Below are positions 45,788 through 57,411 of a DNA stretch of 64,000 bases, one piece after another. The notes beneath the pieces were generated by a model that made no database searches, was not told the origin of the DNA, and saw nothing but the letters and a program-made list of their open reading frames with translations. Location of the stretch: the NCBI GenBank assembly GCA_029717555.1, contig JAMDHS010000014.1, forward strand, positions 124,001-188,000, given 5' to 3'. This stretch comes from Peribolospora baueri. Lineage: Eukaryota; Basidiomycota; Peribolosporomycetes; Peribolosporales; Peribolosporaceae. How positions within the stretch are numbered: the first letter of the stretch is position 1; each line of letters opens with the position of its first letter. Both the position numbers and the translations under genes were made by a program.

Positions 45788-47579
45788 ATGAGCTCGCCTG
45801 GAGGAGAACCGAGTCGAAAACGGCTTCGACCGTCTGAAGACGGCAACGGCGACGGCGACAGCGACGGCGACAGTCGTCCCGGCGCTCGGGAGAAGACCTC
45901 TTCACCATCGTCGGTGCATGCCTCCGACGACGGCCCCTCCGCTGCGACGTCTCCTCAGGGCGTCGCAACGGTCTCTGTTACCTCGAATGGTCAAGACTCC
46001 ATAACAGCAAGCCACGATGCGCCTCTCACCGAGAACGGAGAAGACGCAAGAAAAGCACCGCCGCCACCACAATCAGCAGTTGCGCCACCCGTGTCACCAA
46101 GCGCCACCGCCCCGTCCACCACCTTCGAGCCGAGCTTTTTCGGGGTGGCGCCTTTGGACGATTTCACGAGGGAGGTCGGCAATTGGATATGGGCTTGGTG
46201 CGCTGAACAGGAGACGATTGAGGATATCGAAGTGAGTTTGCATGTCTACCCACATACAGGGAACGAGACACGTAGCATGCTCGTTGGAGAGCGCCATGGC
46301 TGCTTGACTCGATTGGCTACGAGGAGGAAGATTGGCTCCTGACGACAATCCAACGACTCTCTTCTTTCAGATCGAAGCGAAGATTGGGCAACTGGTAGAT
46401 CGGTCAACTGGGGAGAGGGTTGCCTTCCCGGTTCGGAACGAGACGAGTGAGTTCATTTTGATTTGCATTGTGGGCATCTGGACCGGGCAGGCTTCATAAA
46501 GGCTTTGCATGTCGGCAAAGACAACGACCGGAAGGCGTCTCATCTGCACCGTTCTGCTTATTGCTCCAGTCCTCCAAGACGCTTCGAACGTCAACTTTGT
46601 CAGTAATATGACCATGGTGCGTCGCCTCGTTCTTCCGTTTTCGCGACACATGTTCGTCATCTGATGTTGTTTGTTTTGACCCCTCCGCTGCCGTCGTCTC
46701 AGAACCAACACGCCGCTTACAATCGGCTCCTGAACGCTCGAGTGGCCGAGTGCGCCCAGCCGAGCTACCACGGTCATCGAATCCGGTACCAGCACTTACA
46801 CGAGGTCGACCAGTTCTATCGCGGCCCGCGAGCGGGCGCACAGAAAGTGCGAGTGACGAGGGACGAGCGGACTGGTCAGGTCAAGCCGGGTGGAATCGTG
46901 AGGAAGACAAGGATCGCGGACATGAACGTTTTCTGTCCCGGGAAGGAGTTTGACTATCGGATCAGCGTCAACGCGGAGAAACAACGTGAGCTTTGCGCGA
47001 CTCGTTCGCCGTCGAAATTCTCTGGACGATATCCGTCCCATTGGACGCTCATATCATATCTCGTCCCGTCCACCTTATCGTCAAGTAACCGATCTCCCGA
47101 CCGGCAACCCGGTCATGAGCCGAAGAAAGGACCGCCTCTCATACGCGCATCAGCTTTGCAACATTGACCTGACCCAAGTCCGAGATCCAGAGGTGGGCGC
47201 ATCCGCAGTTCAACCTCTTCGATCCAATTTTAAGGTCTCCCTAACACTCTCCCGCACCTGCCGTCTGCTCACAGCAAAAAGGACCGTTGCACGAGCTGGA
47301 GATTGAGTTTAGAAGCGCTTCGGAGCTATTGAATGAGGGTATGAAGACGAAACTGGGTACGCCGCTCGGTCAGGAAACACCTTGGGGCTCTTACGAGGAC
47401 ATGATTCAGGTGATGCTCAATAACGTTCGGATGATCATTCGGTGAGGAGATGGGTTCCGCTCTCTTCAACGTCCAGCCGATGGTGTTGATGACATCATTT
47501 ATCTGGTGCTGACCATCCTCACGCGTGCGTGCTATCCTCCTCCTCTAGCAATGCCGCCCCGGCCACGTCGAACAGATAA
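45788..47579 (+). CDS. CET1: mRNA-capping enzyme RNA 5'-triphosphatase (Cet1)
   Basis: Removes the gamma-phosphate from nascent pre-mRNA, the first step of cap formation, and works with the guanylyltransferase in the nucleus. Fungal type: a metal-dependent tunnel enzyme unlike the Cys-phosphatase of animals. Exons: 45788-46231, 46371-46446, 46570-46616, 46703-46985, 47086-47192, 47275-47441, 47549-47579; 384 residues. The metal-binding Glu pairs lie in EDIEIEAKIGQL and in LHELEIEF. Other tunnel strands: NVNFVSNMTM, YQHLHEVDQFY, VRVTRDERTGQVK, RKTRIADMNVF, FDYRISVN and MSRRKDRLSY. The N-terminal 110 residues are disordered Ser/Pro/Asp-rich. The start is the first ATG; an in-frame upstream TTG was ignored. 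Confidence 0.93.
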
Positions 47580-47795
47580 GCGAACGCACACCTCCGGGAA
47601 CGCGTTCATTCGCGCTCCCTCGATCGACGTTCGATGTACGTCCTATTCCGTCTGCCAAAAAGCATACATTGTAGAGACAGCGACTAATTGAGATATCGAT
47701 TCTAGGTTACGAAAACGCCGTTCCCCGTCGAGCCGTCGTCGATGCCCTGTGAATTCGATTTTTTGGAAGGAGAGCCTCCCAACGTCAGTGCGAGA

Positions 47796-49169
47796 TCATA
47801 GCGCTTGATAAGAGTCGTCCAGTTTGCCCTCCACCACGCTCTCTCCGTCCTCCGAAAACTTGACGTTTCTCTGCGGGATCGGCCAACAGTACCAGAAAAA
47901 AGCGGAAGAAGGGTGAAATCAGATATTCTGGTCTGATCTGAGGCGAGAGGAACGGAATGGGACGAAGGCCCCACCTCGTGCTCCAATGCTTTCGCGACAA
48001 ACTTGGTATGGCTCCCGCTTTGGTCGTCCGATCCGGAAAGGAAGGGAAAGAGAGCGAACATGAGAGAGGACGTGAGGTCGTGTCACGGAGAACGACGACG
48101 AGAGATAATGGATGACATGTGTTCCGTGCATGTGCTCACAAGGCGAGGAGTTTTTGCGTTTCGGGGTGACGAAGCTCTATGCGCGTCGAAGCGAGAGTTC
48201 GTCCTGAATACGACGAGGCGCGGGCGGGAAGAAGGGATTCGGGAGTGGGGGATCAGCCGGGTCCTGTTTGGCCGGGCTCAGCTCAGGGCTGGCTCGGCCC
48301 ATCGCTAGCTCCACCAAAGTCATCCAGAATAGGGACAAGACAGGGGGGTAGAAAGACTGACCCAAGCTGACGACCTCGCTCTTGACGTCCACCTCATCTC
48401 CGGCCTTTCCGGCGCTCCTGACAAAGCTGACGGTGATGTCGGTGCTCACGCCGGTGGAGTAGAGGCCGCGGGTAGCGAGCGCGAGGGAGCCCATGCTATC
48501 GACGAGGGTGGAGACAAGGCCGCCGTGGAGGGACTTTTCTCGACGGAGAGAGAAAAGAGGGTGACGTGTCGGTGCCGGTGCCGTGGCGGAAGAAAGCGGC
48601 CCACTTTGGCAAGGCGGCCGTCCGTCGTGGCCGTGAAATGCTCACCTGCAGACGATTGACTGGATAGAAGACAAAAGCAAAGTGGAAGGATGTAAGCATC
48701 CCATGTCCATGTCCATGTCCATGTCCAGGTGAAGTGGTGCATGGGAGGGCGAAGAAGAAAAGAGGGAACGGTGCCGACCATTCTTGGGCTCGATCTTGAA
48801 GCGCGCGTTGACGACGCCCGGCTTGGCGTCTCGAATGACGAGCTGATAGAGACGAATGAAGGGACGCATTGCCGAGCGCGGTCAGCGTTGGCGCCGCGCA
48901 ATATCGTGGCGGCCGCTGTATGTGCCGCTCATTTCTAGTCACCTGAGATATGCATTGGGCATCGTGACCTCCATTCTGCATGAATGCCTGCGAGGCAGTT
49001 AGCCGGCGGAGTGATGAGAGAGCGTCGATGACCGTCAACGTCAACGTCAACGTCGCCGTCACCGTCATGGTTGTTCGTACGTTGTTCCTCTTTGGCGCTC
49101 GCAGAAGAGCAGGTATGAGGGAGCCGTAGTCACCTTCCAAACGCCCCGGGTGAACTTCAAGCACGCCAT
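47796..49169 (-). CDS. Hotdog-fold acyl-CoA thioesterase (ACOT13/THEM2-like)
   Basis: Small PaaI-type hotdog thioesterase that hydrolyses acyl-CoA, in animals linked to mitochondria. Eight exons (high to low): 49134-49169, 48943-48987, 48779-48842, 48646-48659, 48362-48533, 48140-48203, 47975-48017, 47796-47870; 170 residues. Landmarks: GGHDAQCISQLVIRDAKPG, the active-site strand-helix LHGGLVSTLVDSMGS (the Asp of LVD matches the ACOT13 catalytic Asp), GVSTDITVSFVRSA, and LLAFGSHTKFVAK. The acidic C-terminus reads NVKFSEDGESVVEG. The 14-nt fourth exon, encoding NRLQ and part of the preceding codon, is needed to keep phase. One intron contains a GGACAT hexamer repeat (48701-48727). Confidence 0.9.
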
Positions 49170-49790
49170 GACGAGTGGTGTGAGCGGGGTACGTGTACGA
49201 AGGAAAGCAAGAACGGCTGGCGTGGAGAAGAGGATTACAGGGTGTATGCATGAAGGGAAAGAAACGTCCGTTGGCTCGGAGCAGGTCTGAGCCGGAAATT
49301 TGTTGTCCCGGCGATCGCACGACGCCGTCTTCGCTTCCACCTCCTTCCCACTCGCTGCCGCCCACGACCAACGCGAGTGGAGATTGCCGAGCCGCCGGGG
49401 CTGAGTGCGGTAGAACAAACGAGCAACGCTAGCCGGCCGTCGCTAATACTGATTGATTGCCATGTCTTCCAAGCCTCGCTCGCCAAGTCGGCCGTGCCTG
49501 ACGATCAGATCCCCTCGCCCGGCCGGCGCTAGGCAATCTCTCATCGCCCCCATTCGCACGTCATGGCCACCATGGGCGCCCCCAGAAGCACAAGCCCCCG
49601 GGGCTCCACAAACGGAAGAGATGGGACGGGACGAGATGATACGAGACGAGTAGAGTAGAAGGTTCATAAGGAGGGGACAGGCAGCCCGTGCCCAGATGGA
49701 CGGCCATACCAGCCTGGACCGCCAGCTTCGCTCTTTTCTCTCTCCGCTTTCGGCTCTCGATCCAAGTTCGAGATCGTTGAGTAGCTCGAG
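49170..49790. promoter_or_regulatory. Divergent promoter region, thioesterase/GH51
   Basis: 0.6 kb between two start codons. Purine/pyrimidine-rich runs and a degenerate GACGAGA repeat near 49620-49660; no specific site recognised. Confidence 0.35.
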
Positions 49791-52700
49791 ATGGTGAGCG
49801 CCGTCATGGACGTCCTTCCTCTTCTTTCTTCTCCTCGCTCATCTTCCCCCTGCGCTCGGTTCTTCACCGCTTCCTTATCCCTCTCACAGGGCTTTACTAA
49901 GTCGCTCACTTTTGCTCTTTCAGCGCTTCTTCTCGCCTCCGAGCCCGCCAGCGTCGTCGCTCACCCCGTCGTTGAGCACGCTGGATTGCAGACTCGGGGC
50001 TCGAACAGCAGCAATGGACCTGGAAATTGTAAGGTTTACCCTCCTGCCCCCTTCCCTTTCATTCGCCGCCCGCATCGGAGATAGGATGATGGACGCATGT
50101 CTTCCGCGTTTCATTCCCAGCTTGGGACCTTGTCGTCGATACCAGTGCCGGGAAACGCTCCTTTTTCGCAGTCGACGTTTTTATCGAGGTAAGCCCCACC
50201 GCACTGCCCTGTCCGCGCGTGCAACTCAAGCTTGTTCTCCCGCTCAACAGACTAACATCAACAGAGGTACTGACGGTGGTCTCTATGGAGAGCTGATCTA
50301 GTAAGTGACGAACAAGCGACAAGGCGTTCTCCATCGGCTGACCCTGCTCGCCGTGTCTCTTCTGTCTTCTCGCAACGAAGCGACCGCGCATTCCAAGGTG
50401 AGCCGGCGAAGTATCTTCGCCCCCTCCTTCACCTGGTTCTCCCCACAGTCTTGCAGAATGTTTCTAACCGCCGTTTGGTCGTCATCGCGCTGCCCTTTTT
50501 TCAGAGTCGACGAACGGAACTGGCCAATCTAACAGCACGGCTCTCGGCGGCGGATCGCTGACCAACTGGAGCTCTATCGCCAACGCTGACGTCTCCGTCA
50601 CCGGCGCTTCCCCTCTCACCTGGGCGCTCCCCAAGAGCGCCTTGGTGGCAGTCACCGAGGAGAGCAACAGCACCGATGTCAAGAGCCGCGCGGGAATCAT
50701 GAACGGAGGTGGGCTCGAGCTGCCCTAGAAGAGCGGCATGCGTCCATTGGCTCATCATTTTCCTGTCCGACCACCCAGGCTTCTTCGGAATCGCCGTTCG
50801 CCCGCAGACGTACATCGGCTCCTTCTTCGCCCGTCTACCGGCATACGCGAAGAACGCCTCCTTGAGCGGACACTTCACCGTCGGACTCTACTCCGCCGAC
50901 CTCAAGACTACCTGGGCCACTGCGGACGTCGATGCCTCCTCTCTCACTCCCAGCGGCGGCTGGCAAAAGTTCAACTATACGCTTCAACCGAAGCAGATCG
51001 CCCCCAACGTCGACAACGTCTTCGCCATCTCTCTCCCCGCCGGTTCAGCCAAGGGGACGAGCGTTCAGTTGAACTTGCTCAGCTTGTTCCCGCCTACGTT
51101 CAAGAAGTGAGCCGTTGCCGTAATGGCTACTCTCTTTGCTTTTGCCGGCCAGGAGGTGGAAGGGAGGACGTTTCTGACCGACGCTCACAATCATCCTCGC
51201 ATCGCAGTCGGCCCAACGGCCTCCGTCAGGATCTCGCGCAGGCGATCGCTGACCTCAAGCCGCAATACATCAGACTACCGGGCGGGAACGAATTGGAGGG
51301 CAACAACATTTCCGACGCGTGAGCGCCTTCATCGAACTCACTCGCGACCGCGTTCCTTCGAACGCGTCCCCTCTCTCTTCTATCGTTCGCGTTGCCATCC
51401 CTTCTGCGTTCTGTTTGGCACAGGTACAACTGGACGGCCACGATCGGACCTCTGGAGCAGCGTCCCGGACGTCCCGCTGTCTGGGTCGGCTGGGACACGG
51501 AAGGACTCGGGCTCATGGACTTGCTGAACGCTGCTGAGGACCTTGGTTCCGAGGCTCTTCTGGGCGTCTACGATGGTCACAGGTGCGCGTGATGCTTGCA
51601 TTCTCGGCGCGATGACGGGAAGACCAGTTTCGGCTAATAGGTGCCGACATCCCTCTTCGTTGGTCGTGTCGACCCTACCAGCCTCGACGGTTCGGCCGTC
51701 CCCAACACCGCTGCGCTCGACCCGTACATCCAGTCCGCCGTCGATGAGCTCCACTTCATCCTCGACCCGCAGGGCTCGAGCGAGTGGGCGAAGCTGCGCG
51801 AGCAGTACGGTAGGGCGGAGCCGTGGAAGTTGAACGTCGTGGAGATTGGCAATGAGGACTGGCTCTGTGAGTGCGCTCGATGGTGATGGGTCGTACGACT
51901 AACGTATGTCAAATTCGGAGCTTCTCACGGTTCGACGCTCGTGTATGCACTTTCCGGTATCGTTGGCAGTCGGAGGTCCGGAGACGTACGGTTACCGCTA
52001 CCAGCATTTCTACGACGCGCTCACCAACGCTTTCCCCAATCTCACCTACATCTCTTGTGAGTTCTCCTTCTCTTCTCCGACGTAGCTTGCTCGCCAAGCA
52101 TGCTGACCGACAGTTGACCGGCACCCGCTTGACTTGGACGTCCAGCATCGCCGTACAACATCACCAAGAACGAGACGCAGGCGATCGACCAGCACGGTGA
52201 GCTTGCCACCAGCGTCACACCATGTCTTCTCTCACCTCTGAGCCGTCATGATACTCATGTCCCTCTCGCTTTTTCCGTCGTTTATGTTTTAAGACTACAA
52301 CACCGTCGCTTGGTTCGAAGAGGCGTACAACCACTTTGACTCTTGGCCTCGCAACGGGACCAACATCTACGAGGTGAGTGAATTGGTGCAATCCAGGGGG
52401 CGCGTGGCCCTGTCCCCCAAAGGGAGGCGCCTTGGCCAGATCGACAAAGTCGTTGACGATGGGGCTTGACACCATTTCCTCTCGGCTATCGATCGCCCCG
52501 AACGGTCAGCTCGAGTTTGCCGTCATCAACTCCAACGCCACCGATCTTTACAACAACGCCCAGCGCTTCCAGATGCCTCGTCTGGATGGCTCCATCTCGG
52601 AGGGTGCGTTTCTAGCGGCACTGCGAGAGAACGAGCGGGAATTGGTATTCTGAGAAGGAGTACGTCCTGGCCTGACGTGGTTGTTCGCTTTGCATCCATC

Positions 52701-53572
52701 CTTCTCGTTTGACCCTCATCCCGGTCTGACAGCCGTGTTCATGTTGGGAGCGGAGAGGTGAGTCGCTCGTATTCCGAATCTCCGCTTCGCTCGTTTTCCC
52801 GCTTTTTCTTAGCCATTCTCCTGAACGATCGCACTTCTCGACCCGCCATACAGGAACGGCGACTTGGTCCACGGAGCCGCCTACGCGCCGCTCTTCCAGA
52901 ACGTCAACTCATCCCAGTGCGTGATGGTCCCATCGCGAACGTGACGTCTGTGTCCCCGTATCGTTCTTGACGACTCGCGTTTGCACCGACGCTCCCTTCA
53001 GGTGGTCGCCGGACCTCGTCACGTTCAACGTGACTAGCCTCGTCAAGTCGACCAGGTGAGCCTGCATGAGCTCCACCTTCTTCGTCAACGCCGTCGTCTG
53101 ACTCTCGATCACGTATACAACGACTACAGTTACTATGTACAGCAGCTGTTCAGCGAGCACATCGTAGACACGGTCTACAACGTCACCGACACGAGTGGCA
53201 AGAAGGCCAGTCCGATCTACTGGTCCGCCGGCTCCATCGGCGGAAAACAACACGTCCTCAAGGTGAGTCATTAGGCCGTGACGCGCTGATCTGTCTGTCC
53301 CCTTTCTCACTCCAACGGCCGGCGTCCCCATCCCCATCCTCATCCAGCTCGCAAACACCAACGCTACGACCCAATCCGTCACCTTCACCATCCATGGCCT
53401 CTCATCCACCTCTACGGGTACCCTTTGGACGTTGTCGGGCGAGGCGACGGCGTCGAACACGCTCGAGCACCCCGATGTCGTCGTGCCGGTGCAAGGCAGC
53501 GTGGCAGTGCAGAACGGTAAGGCCCAGATCGAAGTGCCTGGTTACGCGTTCGTGATCGCCAGCTTCCAGTGA
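49791..53572 (+). CDS. Secreted alpha-L-arabinofuranosidase, GH51
   Basis: Releases terminal arabinose from plant arabinan or arabinoxylan outside the cell. Nineteen exons: 49791-49793, 49890-50028, 50121-50188, 50251-50300, 50381-50397, 50505-50708, 50779-51106, 51208-51318, 51424-51582, 51682-51866, 51970-52056, 52146-52196, 52294-52373, 52510-52603, 52733-52757, 52854-52916, 53002-53055, 53130-53262, 53348-53572; 691 residues. The first coding exon is only the ATG, joined to GFTKSLTFALSALLLASEP, a signal peptide. Landmarks: GTDGGLYGELIYDRAFQ, a CBM4-like insert, YIRLPGGNELEG, VWVGWDTEGLGLMD, the acid/base Glu in VVEIGNEDWL (near 418), and a probable nucleophile Glu in YELEFAV. The end VPGYAFVIASFQ is typical. 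Many NxT/NxS glycosylation sites. Points to plant-material use. Confidence 0.93.
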
Positions 53573-54542
53573 GCTCGGTCCGGGTCGGTTTGGTTCGATG
53601 TCGTAGAGTTGGATCGAGGTACTGGGTTCGGACGGTTCGGTACTGGTTCGTTTGGTGCGGACGTTCGATGTGGATATATGACTGGCTCGGTCGTTCCAAC
53701 TTCCATGGACGAGCTCTGTGCCCGGGATGGGAAAACGGATGAAGGACGCCTGGAATGTAACATCGGCCTTTTAAAATCCCACGAGTTGGCGCCGATTGAC
53801 TGCGAAAAGAAATCTCCCTCATCTCGTTCTCGAATGACGAAAACCAACCGTCGAAAACGGAGACGGCCCGTGCGCTCGCCGCAGTTTACTACTGCACCCG
53901 TGACATGGGCCGGTCATATTTGGACGGCACTGGGACGACCACTGTCTCCTCCGCTTCACCGAGCTCCAACCTCTTCAAAGTCTCGTGCGGTCGCTTTCTT
54001 CGGGCCATGTGACGCGCCAATCCTGTACGCACTGTATCTACGCGGACCGTCCTCGTGAGCTCACGACGCCCTCTCGGGTGAGGAAGGCATGGGTCATGCC
54101 ATGCATGAAGAGCTCGCGCGGACGGGCGCCCAAACGATCCGGCGCTTCTCAACAAGAGCGCGGTAGAAGGATTGCATGGTGAGCTGTGCGACTCGACTGA
54201 CAGCATACTGTGCCTCCAACGATGCGCAGGATCCGTCTCCGAGGTCCCAAAACCTGGATGTTAGTCGAGCCCGTGGCGGCCGTCCGCTCGTCCACGCTCA
54301 AGACTCGGAATCTGCCCCAAGCTCGTCACGTGGCCGTATGGCACTCTAAGGGCGTATGGGCATTGCCGAAAAGGTGGTAACACTCAGCCTGAAAAAGATA
54401 GCTATTTCGGATCGTGAATTCACCTATATTCGGACGACGACGTCCTTTTCCCGAGCATGCACACACAGCCCAACGTCGAGAGCCAACAAGGTAGAGTGCG
54501 GCAGAAGGAAAGGGCACGGTGCAAAATCTCATGCCTCTGCTT
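53573..54542. other. Convergent 3' intergenic region
   Basis: Nearly 1 kb between the GH51 and Fmc1 stops. GGTTCGG/GGTTCGT-rich segment near 53575-53660 and a CACGTG near 54326; no gene supported. Confidence 0.4.
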
Positions 54543-55189
54543 TCATTCCTTGGTGGCATCACCTTTGTACTCCCGAGGAACATTCAGGCCTACTCGTCGT
54601 GCCGTCGCCGCGATCCGTTCCTCTGGCGTCTGCGAGTGGAGTGGATTGTATCTCTCAAGGAGTTCCTGCAGGGAAGAAGAGCGAGACGAGCAGGGTGGGG
54701 GAAACGGCCGGCCGAGGCAGAACCAAACGAGCAGGTGATCATGTCATGCCATAGACCGGTGCATTGGACCAGAATGCAATGCAATTTAAGAGAACCGCAG
54801 ACAGAGATAAAAATTAGGAGATGTCAGCCTCGATTCAATAGGCAACGTCCTCAAGGCTCCGCCCATCAGGTCTCGAACGCACCTGATGAAGTCGCTTAGA
54901 CCTTAAGAACGTGAGCAGGTTCTCTGCATCCTTCCTCAACGCCTCGGCCTTGCGAGCGCCTTCCGCGGTAGCGAGGTCCAGGCCCCGGTGAGCCGTGTAG
55001 TGGGAGCGAAGATGGTCGGCCAAGACAGAGGGGCGCTTGGATCGAGGAGCGACGGACTGGGCCCAAACGATGACGACCATGGCATGTTCAGCCGGACGGA
55101 AAGCAAAGACAACTCGTATCCATGGAGCTCACCTGCCTCCTTATCTCTCGCAGGGTGGCCCTGTAAGTGGAGACGACCGGGTTGGACAT
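54543..55189 (-). CDS. FMC1: Fmc1-like ATP synthase assembly factor (LYR protein)
   Basis: Small mitochondrial-matrix protein needed for F1 ATPase assembly, partner of Atp12. Exons (high to low): 55133-55189, 54883-55056, 54543-54665; 117 residues. It opens with a LYR-like motif, VVSTYRATLREIRRQ. A helical middle follows with LRSHYTAHRGLD and AENLLTFLRSKRLHQ, then the conserved end ELLERYNPLHSQTPEERI and TARRVGLNVPREY, which closely resembles fungal Fmc1 proteins. No obvious cleaved presequence, as is usual for LYR proteins. Divergent from Snf7. Confidence 0.85.
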
Positions 55190-55653
55190 GATGGAGCGGC
55201 CGTCGACGTCGAGTTGGAACTCAAGCCAGCGTCCCTTCGCACGCGGTTGAGTCGGGCAGGATGACTTGCTGCGGCATCGACATCACGTGCAGGGCTGCCG
55301 ACCATGAGGGCGATCGACTGACTGGCCACATCTCTCCGCCTCCACGCCATCATATCCCCCAAACCCTTCCATTCGCTTCTCACAATCTCTTCTCCATTCC
55401 CTCCTCCTCCTCCTATTGTAGCGTTTCCCGAGTGCTAGAGCTCGGTTGTTTTTACCCAGTCTGTTGGAGCCCTTTTCTCGCCTGACTGGCGATCGGCCTC
55501 TGACACCAGTTTGGCCACCATCGCTGCCTTCCGACTCTCCGGGCGCAATCGCTCGAACCAGCTCGGCTCGGACACACGCCTCCTGCCCTGTGCTCTCTGA
55601 CGAACCGGAGCTACCAATCTCCGCAACTCCTTTTCTCCTTCCATCTGCCCACC
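55190..55653. promoter_or_regulatory. Divergent promoter region, Fmc1/Snf7
   Basis: 464 bp between two start codons with a CACGTG near 55283 and CT-rich stretches; no TATA box seen. Confidence 0.35.
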
Positions 55654-56690
55654 ATGTCCTGGACATCATGGCTCGTCGGCAAACGCGACGCCCGGAACCA
55701 GGCCCGCGAGGCCATCGTCGGCCTGCAGCAGCAGCTCCTCGTTTTGGCGAAGAAAGAGGAGCACCTGAACAAGAAGATTGCAGAGGAACAGAAGAAGGCC
55801 GCGGCGAATGCTTCTACGAACAAGCGAGGTGGGTGTCGGCGGGTATAGTAAAACCTTTGGGGAAGCTCGTCAATGGCGGAGGGGTCTCACCGCTGCTCCT
55901 TCGATGGCTCACCTTTTCCGTCCGTCATCTCTTTCCCCTCCAGTGGCCATGGCGGCGCTGCGGCAGAAGAAAGTGTTTGAACAGCAACTAGAGCAACTGG
56001 CCAAGACGCGGCTCACGCTTGAGACGCAGTCGAACGCCATTGAGAATGCCAACTTGAACCTCGAGACGATGAAGGCGATGCGCTCCGGCGCTGATGCGCT
56101 CAGGGGGATTCATGGAAGTCTGTGGGTATCTTTCTATGTCGGCGGATCATATGGTTTTCGTCTTGGCGTTCCGTGTTCTCTCGCCTTCTCTGTGACGTCC
56201 GGGGCCAAGGCGAAGATCTGACATTTTTCTTTTCATCTCACTATGCCACCCTCCCTTCTCCCAACCGACAGCAACATCGACAAAGTGGATGCGACTATGG
56301 ACAGCATCAAGGAGCAGATGGATCTTACCAACGAGATCTCCGAAGCCATCTCGAACCCTGTCGGTATGGGCCAAGATCTGGACGAGGTGCGTGCGGTGTT
56401 GGCCGCTTGTGTCCGTTCGTCCATTCTCGTCACTCCAGTTTCACCCTTTCTTATACGAGATCTCTCTCTGTTCCGTCCTGTCGCAACAGGAGGAGCTGCG
56501 CAACGAGCTGGAAGAGTTGGAACAGGAAGAGCTCAACGCTCGACTTATTGGCGCCGATGCCGTGCCCGTGCACTCCCCGTCGCCCGTCGTCAACAGCGCC
56601 GAGCGTGCGAGAAATCTGCCACAGCAGCAGGAGGTGGAGGACGACGATGATGCAGAGTTGAGGAAGTTGCAGGCCGAGTTGGCTATGTGA
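55654..56690 (+). CDS. SNF7: ESCRT-III subunit Snf7 (Vps32/CHMP4)
   Basis: Main filament-forming ESCRT-III subunit, driving membrane budding and scission at endosomes. Exons: 55654-55828, 55944-56121, 56272-56386, 56490-56690; 222 residues, typical size. Features: basic amphipathic first helices (MSWTSWLVGKRDARNQAREA, then ALRQKKVFEQQLEQL), the conserved IHGSLNIDKVDATMDSIKEQ, NEISEAISNPVG, and an acidic second half. The C-terminal AELRKLQAELAM is the short amphipathic region expected to bind Vps4 MIT domains or Bro1/Alix. No anomalies. Confidence 0.95.
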
Positions 56691-57411
56691 TCTGCGCGAT
56701 CGTGTCGTGCTGGGATCGTAGAGCGGGCAGGGAGGGAGGGTATGTGCCCTCGGTGTTTGTTCGATGCTCTTTGGCCGGAGACATTTTTGGGCCTGGTCTT
56801 CGCGGGTGGCGCGGAGGAGTGGCTACGTCGTCTAGTAGAGACTCTACATCGTAGCCGTCATCTATCTCCTGCCCCTCTCCCTTCCATTGACTTTGTCTCT
56901 CTCTCTCTCTTTTTTTTCGCCTTTCTTCCTCCTCACATTTCCCAATATTCACCCTTCTTCTACCACGTCTTTTCTTTCCTCGTGCTGTGTTTTAAGCGTC
57001 GTTGGCTCGCTTGCTCATGTAATGATAGGCTGGGAAGGCAAAGGTGCTCCCTTCCCTTTTTCTTCCCACTTTCGTCTCAACCGTTCACGTTAATCCGCGT
57101 TCAAAAATCGTCTGACAGTCGTTCTAGGAAATCGCGTCGTTCTCTCGGAAGACGGAACAGCTTGCCATCTCCCACTGTCCGAACTTTGGTCTCTCTTATC
57201 GTAATCGTCCAGGGCAATCCTCCCGGCTACCGCCCGGCTTGACTCGTTCCTGGACACCCACCCGTACTGTCCAACCACATTGTCCTCCTATTCCGCGATG
57301 TGAAGAACCCGGAAACGTCTTGGGGTGCTGCGGATACCCTCTAAGATCGTCGATTCAGCTGGATATACAAGTTGACGTTCTTGCCTCTAGATATTGACTT
57401 TACGGGACGTC
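56691..57411. other. Convergent 3' intergenic region
   Basis: 0.7 kb between Snf7 and Orc2 stops, strongly pyrimidine-rich on the + strand (CT run near 56894-56920). No gene supported. Confidence 0.4.

Noticed and set aside
54543-54665. Apparent frameshift near the end of Fmc1
   Set aside because: Rereading the reverse complement showed GGATCGCGGCG, so the frame continues normally to the stop.
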